Shown: piece by piece, positions 15,469 to 25,159 of the stretch
How the letters are laid out: each line of letters begins with the position of its first letter
Numbering within the stretch: the stretch's first letter is position 1
Assembly: GCA_036986275.1 (NCBI GenBank)
Contig: BTRG01000015.1
Coordinates: 1-39,293, forward strand
Origin: BTRG01 sp036986275
GTDB lineage: Bacteria > Pseudomonadota > Gammaproteobacteria > Acidiferrobacterales > SZUA-150
Direction of reading: 5' to 3'
Length of the DNA stretch: 39,293 nt
The notes under the pieces: model-generated
What the model saw: only the letters and a program-made list of their open reading frames with translations
Told to the model about the DNA's origin: nothing
Database searches by the model: none
Program-made: the position numbers and the translations under genes

Positions 15469-15486
15469 GGTCTCTTACCAATCGAC

Positions 15487-15804
15487 TTAAGCATCAACGA
15501 CTTCGCCGTTGCTTTTGAATACTCTCACCTTTTTACCATCCTCCAACACCTTGAAGCCAACGCGATCGGCCTTGCTGGTATGTGGATTGAACAGCGCGAC
15601 ATTGGACACCTGTAAAGGCGCCTCCTGATCAATAATTCCGCCAGTTATGCCCTTGTTTGGATTGGGTCTGACATGCTTCTTGACTATGTTAATTTTTTCT
15701 ACCAGCACACGGCCGTCAACAAGCACCTGCATAACGTTGCCCTGTTTACCCTTGTCCTTACCTGTCAGGACTACAATCTTGTCGCCTTTCTTGATCTTAC
15801 GCAT
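15487..15804 (-). CDS. rplX: Ribosomal protein L24
   Basis: L24 is one of the earliest 50S assembly proteins and lies at the exit tunnel opening. The KOW motif is visible at the start (KIKKGDKIVVLTGKDKGKQGNV), followed by INIVKKHVRP and QVSNVALFNPHTSKADRVGF. I place the start at ATG 15804 (MRKIKKG), 105 residues. An in-frame TTG two codons upstream is less likely. The ribosome binding site is weak for either start; translation may depend on coupling with rplN, which ends 28 bp upstream. Confidence 0.96.
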   Translation of the reverse strand: MRKIKKGDKIVVLTGKDKGKQGNVMQVLVDGRVLVEKINIVKKHVRPNPNKGITGGIIDQEAPLQVSNVALFNPHTSKADRVGFKVLEDGKKVRVFKSNGEVVDA

Positions 15805-15832
15805 TACCAATTACCGTTCTGTCTATTCGCCT

Positions 15833-16201
15833 TCAGAGCACTTCCGGTGCCAGCGAAATAATCTTCATAAAATTTTCGGTACGTAACTCACGAGTTACAG
15901 GCCCAAAGATACGTGTACCTACTGGCTGCAGTTGCGGATTCAGCAACACCGCTGAGTTCGTATCAAATCGAATCACTGAACCATCATTGCGACGTACGCC
16001 TTTTTTCGTTCGTACAATGACAGCGTTATACACATCACCTTTTTTTACACGGCCACGGGGTATGGCCTCCTTGATGCTGACTTTTACAACATCCCCAATG
16101 GCTGCATAACGACGTTTTGAACCGCCCAAAACCTTAATGCACTGCACTTTTTTGGCACCGCTATTGTCCGCTACCGACAACATGCTTTGCATTTGAATCA
16201 T
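15833..16201 (-). CDS. rplN: Ribosomal protein L14
   Basis: L14 contacts 16S helix 14 in an intersubunit bridge and is the target of the silencing factor RsfS. The 122-residue protein begins MIQMQSMLSVADNSGAKKVQCIKVLGGSKRRYA and is essentially identical in length and motifs to E. coli (123). It opens the spc gene order, but I see no promoter in the 33 bp after rpsQ, so it is probably read through from the S10 genes. Confidence 0.98.
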   Translation of the reverse strand: MIQMQSMLSVADNSGAKKVQCIKVLGGSKRRYAAIGDVVKVSIKEAIPRGRVKKGDVYNAVIVRTKKGVRRNDGSVIRFDTNSAVLLNPQLQPVGTRIFGPVTRELRTENFMKIISLAPEVL

Positions 16202-16234
16202 TGTCTTACTCCACCCTTACAGCCGGCTATCCGG

Positions 16235-16501
16235 TTAGACCTTTACAACTTTTTCAAGGACCTTGACCAGGCGCCAACTCTTACTCTTCGACAAAGGACG
16301 ACACTCCTCAATCATGACCAGATCGCCTTCTTCGCACTCATTACTTTCATCGTGCGCATGCAACCTTGTAGTCTTGCTCACAAACTTCCCATACAGCGGA
16401 TGACTTACACGACGGTCAATGGTAACCGTAATAGTTTTGTCCATTTTATTGCTAACTACACGACCGCTTGCAGAGCGTGCTGTATTGGCCTGCTCACTCA
16501 T
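16235..16501 (-). CDS. rpsQ: Ribosomal protein S17
   Basis: S17 is a primary 16S rRNA binder with an OB fold. The 88-residue protein has ASGRVVSNKMDKTITVTIDRRVSHPLYGKF and GDLVMIEECRPLSKSKSWRLVKVLEK, the family signature. Its ATG overlaps the rpmC stop as ATGA, indicating translational coupling. It is the last gene of the S10-type set. Confidence 0.98.
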   Translation of the reverse strand: MSEQANTARSASGRVVSNKMDKTITVTIDRRVSHPLYGKFVSKTTRLHAHDESNECEEGDLVMIEECRPLSKSKSWRLVKVLEKVVKV

Positions 16502-16698
16502 GCCGATTCACCTTTGACTGGTTCATTCATAACTGTCCTGATGCGCGCGATATCGCGTCGCACCTTTTTCATTTGCGCCGGACTTGCTAACTGTGCCGTG
16601 CCTTTTTGCATACGCAGATTAAATTGCTCTTTCAGCAGGCCTTCCAGTTCTTTCTGCCTGGCAGCGGCATCCATAACCCTGATGTCTTTTGTTTTCAT
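16498..16698 (-). CDS. rpmC: Ribosomal protein L29
   Basis: L29 sits at the polypeptide exit and with L23 forms the docking site for trigger factor and SRP. The 66-residue, helix-rich product has ELEGLLKEQFNLRMQKGTAQLASPAQMKKVRRDIARIRTVM, matching E. coli (63). Both ends overlap neighbours as ATGA: rplP ends at its start and rpsQ begins at its end. Confidence 0.97.
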   Translation of the reverse strand: MKTKDIRVMDAAARQKELEGLLKEQFNLRMQKGTAQLASPAQMKKVRRDIARIRTVMNEPVKGESA

Positions 16699-17111
16699 TG
16701 ACCCACCTGCCTGCTTACGAAGGCTGTCCTGACAGGCAGCTTGGCAGCTGCCAACCTGAATGCCTCTCGGGCTATGTCTTCATTCACACCTTCCATTTCA
16801 TAGAGCACGGTGCCCGGCCGAATCAATGCGACCCAGTATTCCGGATTACCCTTACCCTTACCCATGCGTACTTCCAAAGGCTTTTTGGAAATAGGCTTGT
16901 CAGGAAACATACGAATCCAGACACGGCCGCCACGTTTAATATAACGGGTAATAGCACGTCGTGCTGCTTCTATCTGGCGAGCTGTAATACGACCACGCGT
17001 GGTGGCTTTAAGGCCATATTCACCAAAGCTCACCTTGCTACCGCGTGATGCCAGGCCCCGATTTCGGCCTTTATGCATCTTGCGAAATTTTGTTCGTTTA
17101 GGTTGTAACAT
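16695..17111 (-). CDS. rplP: Ribosomal protein L16
   Basis: L16 helps to form the A-site region of the 50S subunit. The 138-residue protein (MLQPKRTKFRKMHKGRNRG) shows GLKATTRGRITARQIEAARRAITR and the loop RMGKGKGNPEYWVALIRPGTVLYEMEGV; the Arg before MGKGKGNP corresponds to the Arg hydroxylated in E. coli L16. Length matches E. coli (136). Stop overlaps the rpmC start. Confidence 0.98.
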   Translation of the reverse strand: MLQPKRTKFRKMHKGRNRGLASRGSKVSFGEYGLKATTRGRITARQIEAARRAITRYIKRGGRVWIRMFPDKPISKKPLEVRMGKGKGNPEYWVALIRPGTVLYEMEGVNEDIAREAFRLAAAKLPVRTAFVSRQVGQ

Positions 17112-17125
17112 CGTCTATCCCCGCT

Positions 17126-17803
17126 TTAAGCTGTAGCCTTCTTGGCTTCAGCTTCAACTTCTCCGCGATCGTCCTGTTTAAACACCTCACCCTTGAATAT
17201 CCATACCTTGATGCCAATGATGCCGTATGTGGTCAAGGCTTCGGCGAAACCGTAATCGATATCAGCACGCAGTGTATGCAAAGGGACACGACCTTCGCGA
17301 TACCATTCCGTGCGCGCAATTTCAGCACCGTTCAAGCGACCGGCAACCATGATCTTTACACCCTGTGCGCGCAGACGCATGGCGTTTGTCACTGCACGCT
17401 TCATGGCGCGACGAAACATAATGCGTTTCTCAAGTTGTTGCGCAACATTCTCGGCTACCAGTTGCGCATCCAGCTCCGGCTTGCGCACTTCTTCAACAGC
17501 AAGATGCACACGCTGGCCGGAAATCTCCGCCAGCTTCAAACGCATCTTTTCAATATCTTCACCTTTCTTGCCAATGACAATACCTGGACGCGCGGTATGC
17601 ACGGTAATATTGATATTGTCAGCAGGACGCTCGATAATGATCTTGCTGACCGCGGCATGTTTGAGTTTGGTCTTGATAAAGTCGCGTAACTTCAGATCGG
17701 CTGCCAGGTTATCGGCAAAGGACCTTCCGCCGGCATACCATTTTGCGGTCCAGTCACGAATAACACCGAGACGCATACCAATCGGATGTACTTTCTGACC
17801 CAT
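17126..17803 (-). CDS. rpsC: Ribosomal protein S3
   Basis: S3 forms part of the mRNA entry tunnel and 30S helicase. The 225-residue protein contains the KH domain (PGIVIGKKGEDIEKMRLKLAEISG, residues about 74-97) and the C-terminal S3 domain (GVKIMVAGRLNGAEIARTEWYREGRVPLHTLRADIDYGFAEA TTYG-type region). E. coli is 233. ATG 17803 shares its first base with the rplV stop (TAATG). Confidence 0.98.
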   Translation of the reverse strand: MGQKVHPIGMRLGVIRDWTAKWYAGGRSFADNLAADLKLRDFIKTKLKHAAVSKIIIERPADNINITVHTARPGIVIGKKGEDIEKMRLKLAEISGQRVHLAVEEVRKPELDAQLVAENVAQQLEKRIMFRRAMKRAVTNAMRLRAQGVKIMVAGRLNGAEIARTEWYREGRVPLHTLRADIDYGFAEALTTYGIIGIKVWIFKGEVFKQDDRGEVEAEAKKATA

Positions 17804-18147
17804 TATTTCTTCCTCTTACTGTCACCGACCGTGACCTTGACGTGGCTGGTACGTTTCAGGATCTGTACACCACGGCCTTTGGCGCGTGCACGCCAACGTT
17901 TCATGGTTGGACCTTCATCTACGTAAATGGTCTCAACCCTGAGTTCATCAATATCCGCACCTTCATTGTGCTCAGCATTGGCGATGGCTGACTCCAGCAC
18001 TTTCTTGATCCAGTGCGCAACCTTCTTGTCACTGAACTGAAGCAGTTCCAGCGCCTTGGCCACCGGCAGCCCTCGCACCTGATCCGCAACCAAGCGGCCT
18101 TTCTGGGCAGAGAAACGAATCGATTTTAAAACAGCTGATGCCTGCAT
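17803..18147 (-). CDS. rplV: Ribosomal protein L22
   Basis: L22 lines the exit tunnel with its extended beta-hairpin and is a site of macrolide-resistance changes. The 114-residue protein has RFSAQKGRLVADQVRGLPVAKALELLQFSDKKVA and the hairpin region DEGPTMKRWRARAKGRGVQILKRTSHVKV, with no deletion or insertion in the loop. Length is near E. coli (110). ATG at 18147, 9 bp after rpsS. Confidence 0.98.
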   Translation of the reverse strand: MQASAVLKSIRFSAQKGRLVADQVRGLPVAKALELLQFSDKKVAHWIKKVLESAIANAEHNEGADIDELRVETIYVDEGPTMKRWRARAKGRGVQILKRTSHVKVTVGDSKRKK

Positions 18148-18156
18148 GACGCCGTC

Positions 18157-18429
18157 CTATTTACCTTTCCGGTCTGCTGCGTGACCACGGTAAGTTCGTG
18201 TCGGTACGAACTCACCCAATTTGTGGCCTATCATATTTTCTGAAATTAAAATGGGCACATGCTGACGACCGTTGTGTACCGCAATCGTCAGACCAATAAA
18301 ATCCGGCATTACAACCGAGCGACGAGACCAGGTCTTGATCGGCTTCTTGCTACCCTCCGCGCGGGCCTTTTCAACCTTGGCGGTAAGATGATGATCAATA
18401 AACGGTCCTTTATGTACTGAACGTGGCAC
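18157..18429 (-). CDS. rpsS: Ribosomal protein S19
   Basis: S19 is in the 30S head and bridges to the 50S through S13. The 90-residue protein carries KGPFIDHHL, KTWSRRSVVMPDFIGLTIAVHNGRQHVPI and GHKLGEFVPTRTYRGHAADRK. Start is GTG at 18429 (E. coli begins PRSLKKGPF, this one PRSVHKGPF). Confidence 0.98.
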   Translation of the reverse strand: MPRSVHKGPFIDHHLTAKVEKARAEGSKKPIKTWSRRSVVMPDFIGLTIAVHNGRQHVPILISENMIGHKLGEFVPTRTYRGHAADRKGK

Positions 18430-18441
18430 GTTTCAAATCCT

Positions 18442-19269
18442 CTATTTCTTCTTGCGGCGGCGGACGATCATGTTGGTCGTACGCTTGTTATTGCGGGTCT
18501 TGTAGCCCTTGGTCGGCACACCCCAGGGAGATACTGGGTGACGGCCCCCTGATGTGCGGCCTTCGCCACCACCATGCGGGTGATCTACCGGGTTCATGGC
18601 CACACCACGAACAGTGGGACGGATACCGCGCCAACGCTTGGCTCCGGCCTTGCCCAGCTTCTTCAGGGAATGCTCGGAGTTACCGACTTCGCCTATGGTA
18701 GCCCGACACTCAATATTGATCTTGCGCACTTCACCGGAACGCAACCTCAATTGGGCATAATTGCCTTCACGCGCAACAAGTTGTATTGATGCACCCGCGG
18801 TACGACCAATCTGGGCGCCCTTGCCTGGTTTCATCTCGACACAGTGCACGGTGCTACCCACAGGTATATTACGTATAGGCAGACAATTGCCTGACTTAAT
18901 AGGTGCTTCTATACCTGACATCAACTCTGCACCCACTTCAACACCCCTTGGCGCAATGATGTAGCGACGCTCACCATCCTGGTACAACACCAACGCCAGG
19001 TGGGCACTGCGATTCGGATCGTACTCCAGGCGCTCAACCTTTGCGGGGATACCATCTTTATTGCGCTTGAAGTCGACAACGCGGTAATGGCGCTTATGAC
19101 CACCACCACGATGGCGCACGGTAATACGTCCGTGATTGTTTCTACCGCTGCACTTGGACTTGGCTTCGAGTAAAGGCGCATAAGGTTCGCCCTTATGCAA
19201 ATTCGGATATACCACCCTTACTTGCGCGCGGCGCCCAGCAGAAGTCGGTTTTGATTTAATAACTGGCAT
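18442..19269 (-). CDS. rplB: Ribosomal protein L2
   Basis: L2 is needed for peptidyl transferase activity and subunit joining. The 275-residue protein (E. coli 273) has SGRNNHGRITVRHRGGGHKRHYRVVDFKRN near the N-terminus, the SH3-like and OB domains, and the functional C-terminal VRGVAMNPVDHPHGGGEGRTSGGRHPVSPWG, which includes the histidine near the peptidyl transferase centre. Confidence 0.98.
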   Translation of the reverse strand: MPVIKSKPTSAGRRAQVRVVYPNLHKGEPYAPLLEAKSKCSGRNNHGRITVRHRGGGHKRHYRVVDFKRNKDGIPAKVERLEYDPNRSAHLALVLYQDGERRYIIAPRGVEVGAELMSGIEAPIKSGNCLPIRNIPVGSTVHCVEMKPGKGAQIGRTAGASIQLVAREGNYAQLRLRSGEVRKINIECRATIGEVGNSEHSLKKLGKAGAKRWRGIRPTVRGVAMNPVDHPHGGGEGRTSGGRHPVSPWGVPTKGYKTRNNKRTTNMIVRRRKKK

Positions 19270-19281
19270 AAACCTATCCCC

Positions 19282-19575
19282 TTACTGAACACCCATAAAA
19301 TCAATGTCTTGTCCGCTTTGCAGACGAACAAATGCTTTCTTCCAGTTGCGACGTTTGCCGGCATGTTTGCCGTATTTCATCTTGCCGCGAACATTCAGTA
19401 CCTGGACTGACTCGACCTTGACACTGAACATTCTTTCTACTGCCTTTTTGATCATGGGCTTGGTAGCCATTTCTTCTACACGGAAAACATACTGACCGTT
19501 TTTATCGGCCAGGCGAGTGGCTTTTTCAGAAATTACAGGAGCCAGCAAGACCTGAAACAGGCGCTCATCATTCAT
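19282..19575 (-). CDS. rplW: Ribosomal protein L23
   Basis: L23 is the exit-tunnel protein that docks trigger factor and signal recognition particle. The open frame continues to a TTG at 19593, but the family N-terminus matches MNDERLFQVLLAPVISEKATRL from ATG 19575, which overlaps the rplD stop as ATGA. This gives 97 residues against 100 in E. coli. VERMFSVKVESVQVLNVRGKMKYGKHAGKRRNWKKAFVRL is typical. Confidence 0.97.
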   Translation of the reverse strand: MNDERLFQVLLAPVISEKATRLADKNGQYVFRVEEMATKPMIKKAVERMFSVKVESVQVLNVRGKMKYGKHAGKRRNWKKAFVRLQSGQDIDFMGVQ

Positions 19576-20192
19576 GCCAGCAACTCCTCGCAACGTTTTA
19601 ATGCCGCGGTTGTCATTAATACTTTCTCATGCCCGATCAGGCTGACCGGATTCATTTCATCAACATGACAGACATTCACATGAGGCATGTTGCGCGCGGA
19701 CAAGTACAGGTTCTTGTCTTCCTTGTCTATCACAATTAATGCATCGGTCACCTTGAGCTTGTCCAGACTCTCACACAACGCTTTGGTCTTGGGTGCGTCC
19801 ATCTTTATTTCATCAACGGCCACCAGCCTGTCCTGTCTCAACAATTCAGCCAGGATGGAACACATCCCGGCACGACGCATTTTTTTATTCAATTTCTGTG
19901 CAAAATTGCTGGTTTCGGCAGGAAATACCTTGCCACCACTGCGCCAGATAGGACTACGTGATGTACCGGCACGGGCACGGCCTGTTCCTTTTTGGCGCCA
20001 TGGCTTGGCGCCACCACCATGAACCGCGGAGCGATTCTTTTGGGCACGTGTACCCTGACGCCCACCTGCCTGATAAGCCACGACCAATTGATGTATTAAA
20101 GGCTCATTAAACTTGGCGCTGAAGATGGCATCTGAAATATCGATCTCAGATGCCACGCTACCATTTGAACCATTAACTACGCTAAGTTTCAT
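19572..20192 (-). CDS. rplD: Ribosomal protein L4
   Basis: L4 is an early 50S assembly protein whose loop reaches the exit tunnel; in E. coli it also represses its own operon. The 206-residue protein has the loop RQGTRAQKNRSAVHGGGAKPWRQKGTGRARAGTSRSPIWRSGG, where erythromycin-resistance changes map, in normal form. E. coli is 201. ATG at 20192. The E. coli S10 leader that L4 targets has no room here, because rpsJ follows tuf by 6 bp. Confidence 0.98.
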   Translation of the reverse strand: MKLSVVNGSNGSVASEIDISDAIFSAKFNEPLIHQLVVAYQAGGRQGTRAQKNRSAVHGGGAKPWRQKGTGRARAGTSRSPIWRSGGKVFPAETSNFAQKLNKKMRRAGMCSILAELLRQDRLVAVDEIKMDAPKTKALCESLDKLKVTDALIVIDKEDKNLYLSARNMPHVNVCHVDEMNPVSLIGHEKVLMTTAALKRCEELLA

Positions 20193-20207
20193 TTTACCTA
20201 TCCCAGC

Positions 20208-20897
20208 TTACTCTGCCGTTTCTTCTGTCACTACCGGTTGTGTTTGCAGTGTCTGACCCGCCACCTTGGCGGCAAGTCTGATCACTACATCCGCGCCTTT
20301 ATGCCCAGGGATTGAGCCCTTGACCAGTAAGAGTTCTTTCTCAGCATCAACACGAACGATTTCCAGGTTCTGTTGCATGCGCTTAACGTTGCCCATATGG
20401 CCTGACATTTTCTTACCAGGAAATACGCGGCCGGGTGTCTGATTCTGGCCGATGGAACCACCGGTACGATGATTCAGGGAGTTACCATGACTCGCACGAC
20501 CGCCCTTGAAACCATGCCGTTTAACAACGCCGGCAAAACCTCTACCGATAGTCGTGCCCTGGATATCTATCATCTGGCCGGCGCTGAACATATCAACTCT
20601 CAGTTCGGAACCGGCGCTCAAGTCTGCACCCTCGCCATCGGCCAGACGGAATTCCCATAACTTGCGACCCGCCTCTATGTTGGCCTTGGCGTAATGACCG
20701 GCCATGGCCTTGGTCACCCGACTAGGACGACGCTCGCCCACTGTAATCTGGACAGCACGATAGCCGTCTTTGTCTTCGTTCTTTACCTGCGCCACACGAT
20801 TGGCCTTGACCTCAAGTACGGTTACCGGAGATGCAGCACCGTTTTTATCGTAGATACGGGTCATGCCAATTTTGCGTCCTATGAGTCCAAGCGCCAT
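20208..20897 (-). CDS. rplC: Ribosomal protein L3
   Basis: L3 starts 50S assembly and its loop approaches the peptidyl transferase centre. The 229-residue protein (E. coli 209) has MALGLIGRKIGMTRIYDKNGAASPVTVLEV, GVVKRHGFKGGRASHGNSLNHRTGGSIGQNQTPGRVFPGKKMSGHMG (containing the Gln methylated by PrmB) and a short extra C-terminal tail ending VVTEETAE. That acidic tail accounts for most of the added length. ATG at 20897. Confidence 0.98.
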   Translation of the reverse strand: MALGLIGRKIGMTRIYDKNGAASPVTVLEVKANRVAQVKNEDKDGYRAVQITVGERRPSRVTKAMAGHYAKANIEAGRKLWEFRLADGEGADLSAGSELRVDMFSAGQMIDIQGTTIGRGFAGVVKRHGFKGGRASHGNSLNHRTGGSIGQNQTPGRVFPGKKMSGHMGNVKRMQQNLEIVRVDAEKELLLVKGSIPGHKGADVVIRLAAKVAGQTLQTQPVVTEETAE

Positions 20898-20906
20898 GAT
20901 CTTGCT

Positions 20907-21218
20907 CTAACCTAATTTAATCTCAACGTCCACGCCGGCGGCGAGGTCCAGTTTCATTAATGCGTCCACGGTCTTATCCGTAGGCTCGATAATGTCCATA
21001 ATCCGCTTATGCGTACGAATCTCAAACTGATCCCGCGCCTTCTTGTTTACGTGTGGTGAACGCAACAAAGTAAACCGCTCCATTTTGGTAGGCAAGGGAA
21101 TAGGCCCCTTAACCATGGCACCGGTGCGTTTGGCGGTTTCTACAATTTCCGAGGCCGAACGATCAATCAAACCATGATCGTATGCCTTTAGACGTATACG
21201 GATTTTTTGGTTGGCCAT
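20907..21218 (-). CDS. rpsJ: Ribosomal protein S10 / NusE
   Basis: S10 is in the 30S head and also acts as NusE, the partner of NusB and NusG in antitermination and transcription-translation coupling. The 103-residue protein equals the E. coli length: MANQKIRIRLKAYDHGLIDRSASEIVETAKRTGA, IPLPTKMERFTLLRSPHVNKKARDQFEIRTHKR. Its ATG at 21218 lies only 6 bp after the tuf stop. There is no separate S10 promoter or leader. Confidence 0.98.
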   Translation of the reverse strand: MANQKIRIRLKAYDHGLIDRSASEIVETAKRTGAMVKGPIPLPTKMERFTLLRSPHVNKKARDQFEIRTHKRIMDIIEPTDKTVDALMKLDLAAGVDVEIKLG

Positions 21219-21224
21219 GTTCTG

Positions 21225-22415
<1,191 letters not shown>

Positions 22416-22442
22416 TTTATTAGCCTCTGTGGTGCCTTGTAT

Positions 22443-24542
22443 CTAGCTTGCTTTCCTGATAACGGTTTCAGCAACACTGTTAGGCGCCGCTGCGTATTTC
22501 TTGAATTCCATGGAATAGGTGGCGCGGCCCTGCGTGGCCGAACGCAAACTGGTGGCGTAGCCAAACATTTCGGCCAACGGCACTTCGGCCTGTATAATCT
22601 TGCCGGCCGGCGCATCATCCATTCCCAGAATGATGCCGCGGCGTGAATTCAAGTCGCCATTAACACTGCCCATATAATCTTCCGGCGTCACCACTTCCAC
22701 CGCCATAATGGGTTCCAGCACCACCGGCTTGGCCTGGTTGGCGGCATCACGGAAACACATGGAAGCGGCCATCTTGAAGGCATTTTCCGAGGAGTCGACT
22801 TCGTGATAGGAGCCATCATAAAGAGTGACTTTGACATCAACCACCGGAAAGCCGGCCTGAATACCACGCTCCATGGCCTCGACCACACCCTTCTGAACAG
22901 CAGGGATGTATTCACGTGGGACCACACCGCCCTTGATCTTGTCAACAAACTCGAAACCGGCACCGGGCTCTTGCGGCTCCAGCTTCAGATAGACGTGACC
23001 ATACTGACCACGGCCACCGGACTGCTTGGCATATTTATACTGATGCTCGATCGGCTGGCGAATAGTTTCACGGTAGGCCACCTGCGGTGCACCGACATTG
23101 GCCTCGACACCGAACTCACGCTTCATACGATCAATAATGATATCCAGATGCAACTCACCCATACCGGAGATAATGGTCTGGCCCGATTCTTCGTCGGTCT
23201 GCACCCGAAAAGACGGATCTTCCTGCGCCAGACGTGACAACGCCACACCCATTTTTTCCTGGTCGACCTTGGTCTTGGGCTCGACGGCCTGGGAGATCAC
23301 GGGGTCCGGGAACTCCATGCGTTCCAGGGTGATAATATCTTTGAGACCACATAGGGTATCGCCTGTGGTGACATCCTTCAGACCTACAGCGGCGGCAATA
23401 TCACCGGCACGCACTTCCTTAATCTCTACGCGGGAATTGGAATGCATTTGCAGGATACGACCGATGCGCTCTTTTTTCTGGCGCACCGCGTTGTAAATAC
23501 TGTCGCCGGAGTTCAGCACACCGGAATAGACGCGGAAGAACACCAACTGACCGACAAAAGGATCGGTGGCAATCTTAAATGCCAGGGCTGCGAACGGCTC
23601 GTCATCAGAAGCGGGACGCTCGGCTTCGGTCTCGTCCTTGTCATCCAGAACGCCTTTAATGGCCGGTACGTCTTTGGGTGATGGCATGTAATCAATAATG
23701 CCGTCCAGCATGGCCTGCACGCCTTTATTCTTGAAGGCGGAACCGCACATGACCGGTATGATTTCATTGGCCAGGGTACGCAGTCGCAAACCGGCCTTGA
23801 TCTCATCCGCGCTGAGATCACCCTCTTCCAGGTATTTGTCCATCAGTTCTTCGGAAGACTCGGCCGCGGCTTCGACCATTTGCTCGCGTAGTTCAGCGGC
23901 TTGGTCGACCAGTTCAGCCGGGACCTCTTCTTCAGTGAAGGTCGTGCCCATATCGGCTTCATTCCAGTAAATGGCCTTCATCCTGACCAGGTCAATGACG
24001 CCCTTATAATTCTCTTCTGCCCCAATATTCAATTGCAGTGGTACGGGGTTGGCGCCCAGACGCTCCTTGATCTGCCCGACCACACGTAGGAAGTCGGCAC
24101 CGGCACGATCCATTTTATTGATAAAGGCCATGCGTGGTACATGATACTTGTTGGCCTGGCGCCATACGGTTTCAGACTGGGGCTCGACACCACCGACGGC
24201 GCAAAAAACCGCTACGGCGCCATCCAGCACACGCAATGAACGCTCCACCTCAATGGTGAAATCCACATGACCCGGCGTATCGATAATATTGATGCGGTGC
24301 TCGGGGTATTGTTGCTCCATACCCTTCCAGAAACAGGTGGTGGCCGCCGAGGTAATGGTGATACCGCGCTCCTGTTCCTGTTCCATCCAATCCATGGTAG
24401 CGGCACCGTCATGCACCTCACCTATTTTGTGAGACACACCGGTGTAAAACAGTATACGTTCCGTGGTCGTCGTTTTACCGGCATCGATGTGGGCCATAAT
24501 GCCGACGTTGCGATATCTATTGATAGGGGTTTTGCGTGCCAC
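22443..24542 (-). CDS. fusA: Elongation factor G
   Basis: EF-G drives translocation and, with RRF, ribosome recycling. The 699-residue protein has AHIDAGKTTTTERILFYTG (P-loop), QEQERGITITSAATTCFW (switch I), DTPGHVDFTIEVERSLRVLDGAV and NKMDRAGADF. Domains II-V are complete, with domain IV GGRGQYGHV and the C-terminal domain EVPLAEMFGYATSLRSATQGRATYSMEF. Start is GTG at 24542 (ARKTPINRYRNVGIMAHIDAG). E. coli EF-G is 704. It follows rpsG by 27 bp. Confidence 0.98.
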   Translation of the reverse strand: MARKTPINRYRNVGIMAHIDAGKTTTTERILFYTGVSHKIGEVHDGAATMDWMEQEQERGITITSAATTCFWKGMEQQYPEHRINIIDTPGHVDFTIEVERSLRVLDGAVAVFCAVGGVEPQSETVWRQANKYHVPRMAFINKMDRAGADFLRVVGQIKERLGANPVPLQLNIGAEENYKGVIDLVRMKAIYWNEADMGTTFTEEEVPAELVDQAAELREQMVEAAAESSEELMDKYLEEGDLSADEIKAGLRLRTLANEIIPVMCGSAFKNKGVQAMLDGIIDYMPSPKDVPAIKGVLDDKDETEAERPASDDEPFAALAFKIATDPFVGQLVFFRVYSGVLNSGDSIYNAVRQKKERIGRILQMHSNSRVEIKEVRAGDIAAAVGLKDVTTGDTLCGLKDIITLERMEFPDPVISQAVEPKTKVDQEKMGVALSRLAQEDPSFRVQTDEESGQTIISGMGELHLDIIIDRMKREFGVEANVGAPQVAYRETIRQPIEHQYKYAKQSGGRGQYGHVYLKLEPQEPGAGFEFVDKIKGGVVPREYIPAVQKGVVEAMERGIQAGFPVVDVKVTLYDGSYHEVDSSENAFKMAASMCFRDAANQAKPVVLEPIMAVEVVTPEDYMGSVNGDLNSRRGIILGMDDAPAGKIIQAEVPLAEMFGYATSLRSATQGRATYSMEFKKYAAAPNSVAETVIRKAS

Positions 24543-24569
24543 GACTGTCTTCCTCTGCGACTCAGTCTA

Positions 24570-25040
24570 TTACCAACGATAATGGGAGAAGGCCTTATTG
24601 GCCTCTGCCATACGGTGTACATCTTCACGTTTCTTGAAGGCGTTTCCGCGTTTTTCAGCGGCTTCCTGCAACTCACCCGCCAGGCGCTGGCCCATGGATT
24701 TCTCGGAACGCGAGCGGGCGGCATCGACTATCCAACGCATGGCCAGCGCGGATTTACGACTGGCCCGGACTTCTACCGGGACCTGGTAGGTGGCGCCACC
24801 GACACGACGGCTTTTCACTTCCACGGCCGGACGAATGTTGTCCATGGCCTGCTCAAATACTTCCATGGGATTCTGCTTGGTGCGCTCGGCCACCATATCC
24901 AATGCGCCATAGACAATTCTCTCGGCCACGGATTTCTTGCCGTTCAACATAACAATGTTCATGAACTTGGCAAGCATTTCGCTCCCGTACTTAGGATCGG
25001 GCAAAATTTGTCTTTTCGGTACTTCTCTTCTTCTTGGCAT
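24570..25040 (-). CDS. rpsG: Ribosomal protein S7
   Basis: S7 nucleates the 30S head and in E. coli represses the str operon by binding the rpsL-rpsG spacer. The 156-residue protein begins MPRRREVPKRQILPDPKYGSEMLAKFMN, with GGATYQVPVEVRASRKSALAMRWIVDAARSR and a C-terminal HRMAEANKAFSHYRW. ATG at 25040. Confidence 0.98.
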   Translation of the reverse strand: MPRRREVPKRQILPDPKYGSEMLAKFMNIVMLNGKKSVAERIVYGALDMVAERTKQNPMEVFEQAMDNIRPAVEVKSRRVGGATYQVPVEVRASRKSALAMRWIVDAARSRSEKSMGQRLAGELQEAAEKRGNAFKKREDVHRMAEANKAFSHYRW

Positions 25041-25159
25041 GTCTGCGCCTATCCAGCCTGATAACCGTTAGCACCCCAAAACAGGGGCGAAACCACCACG
25101 CCCGACCTTTTCAGGCGCGGCACCTTACTATTTCAAATTCAGTTGTGTGCCCAGCAACC
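25041..25159 (-). promoter_or_regulatory. rpsL-rpsG spacer, probable S7 regulatory region
   Basis: The 119-bp spacer is far longer than the others in the str genes, as in E. coli where the roughly 100-nt spacer is the S7 repressor site. A CCCC/GGGG hairpin with a 6-base loop lies at 25074-25087, and a CGCC/GGCG stem lies near 25098-25118. S7 binding is inferred from position and length; I did not align it with the E. coli site. Confidence 0.45.

Noticed and set aside
19576..19593. Longer rplW reading from TTG 19593
   Set aside because: The ATG at 19575 fits the L23 family and overlaps the rplD stop as ATGA.
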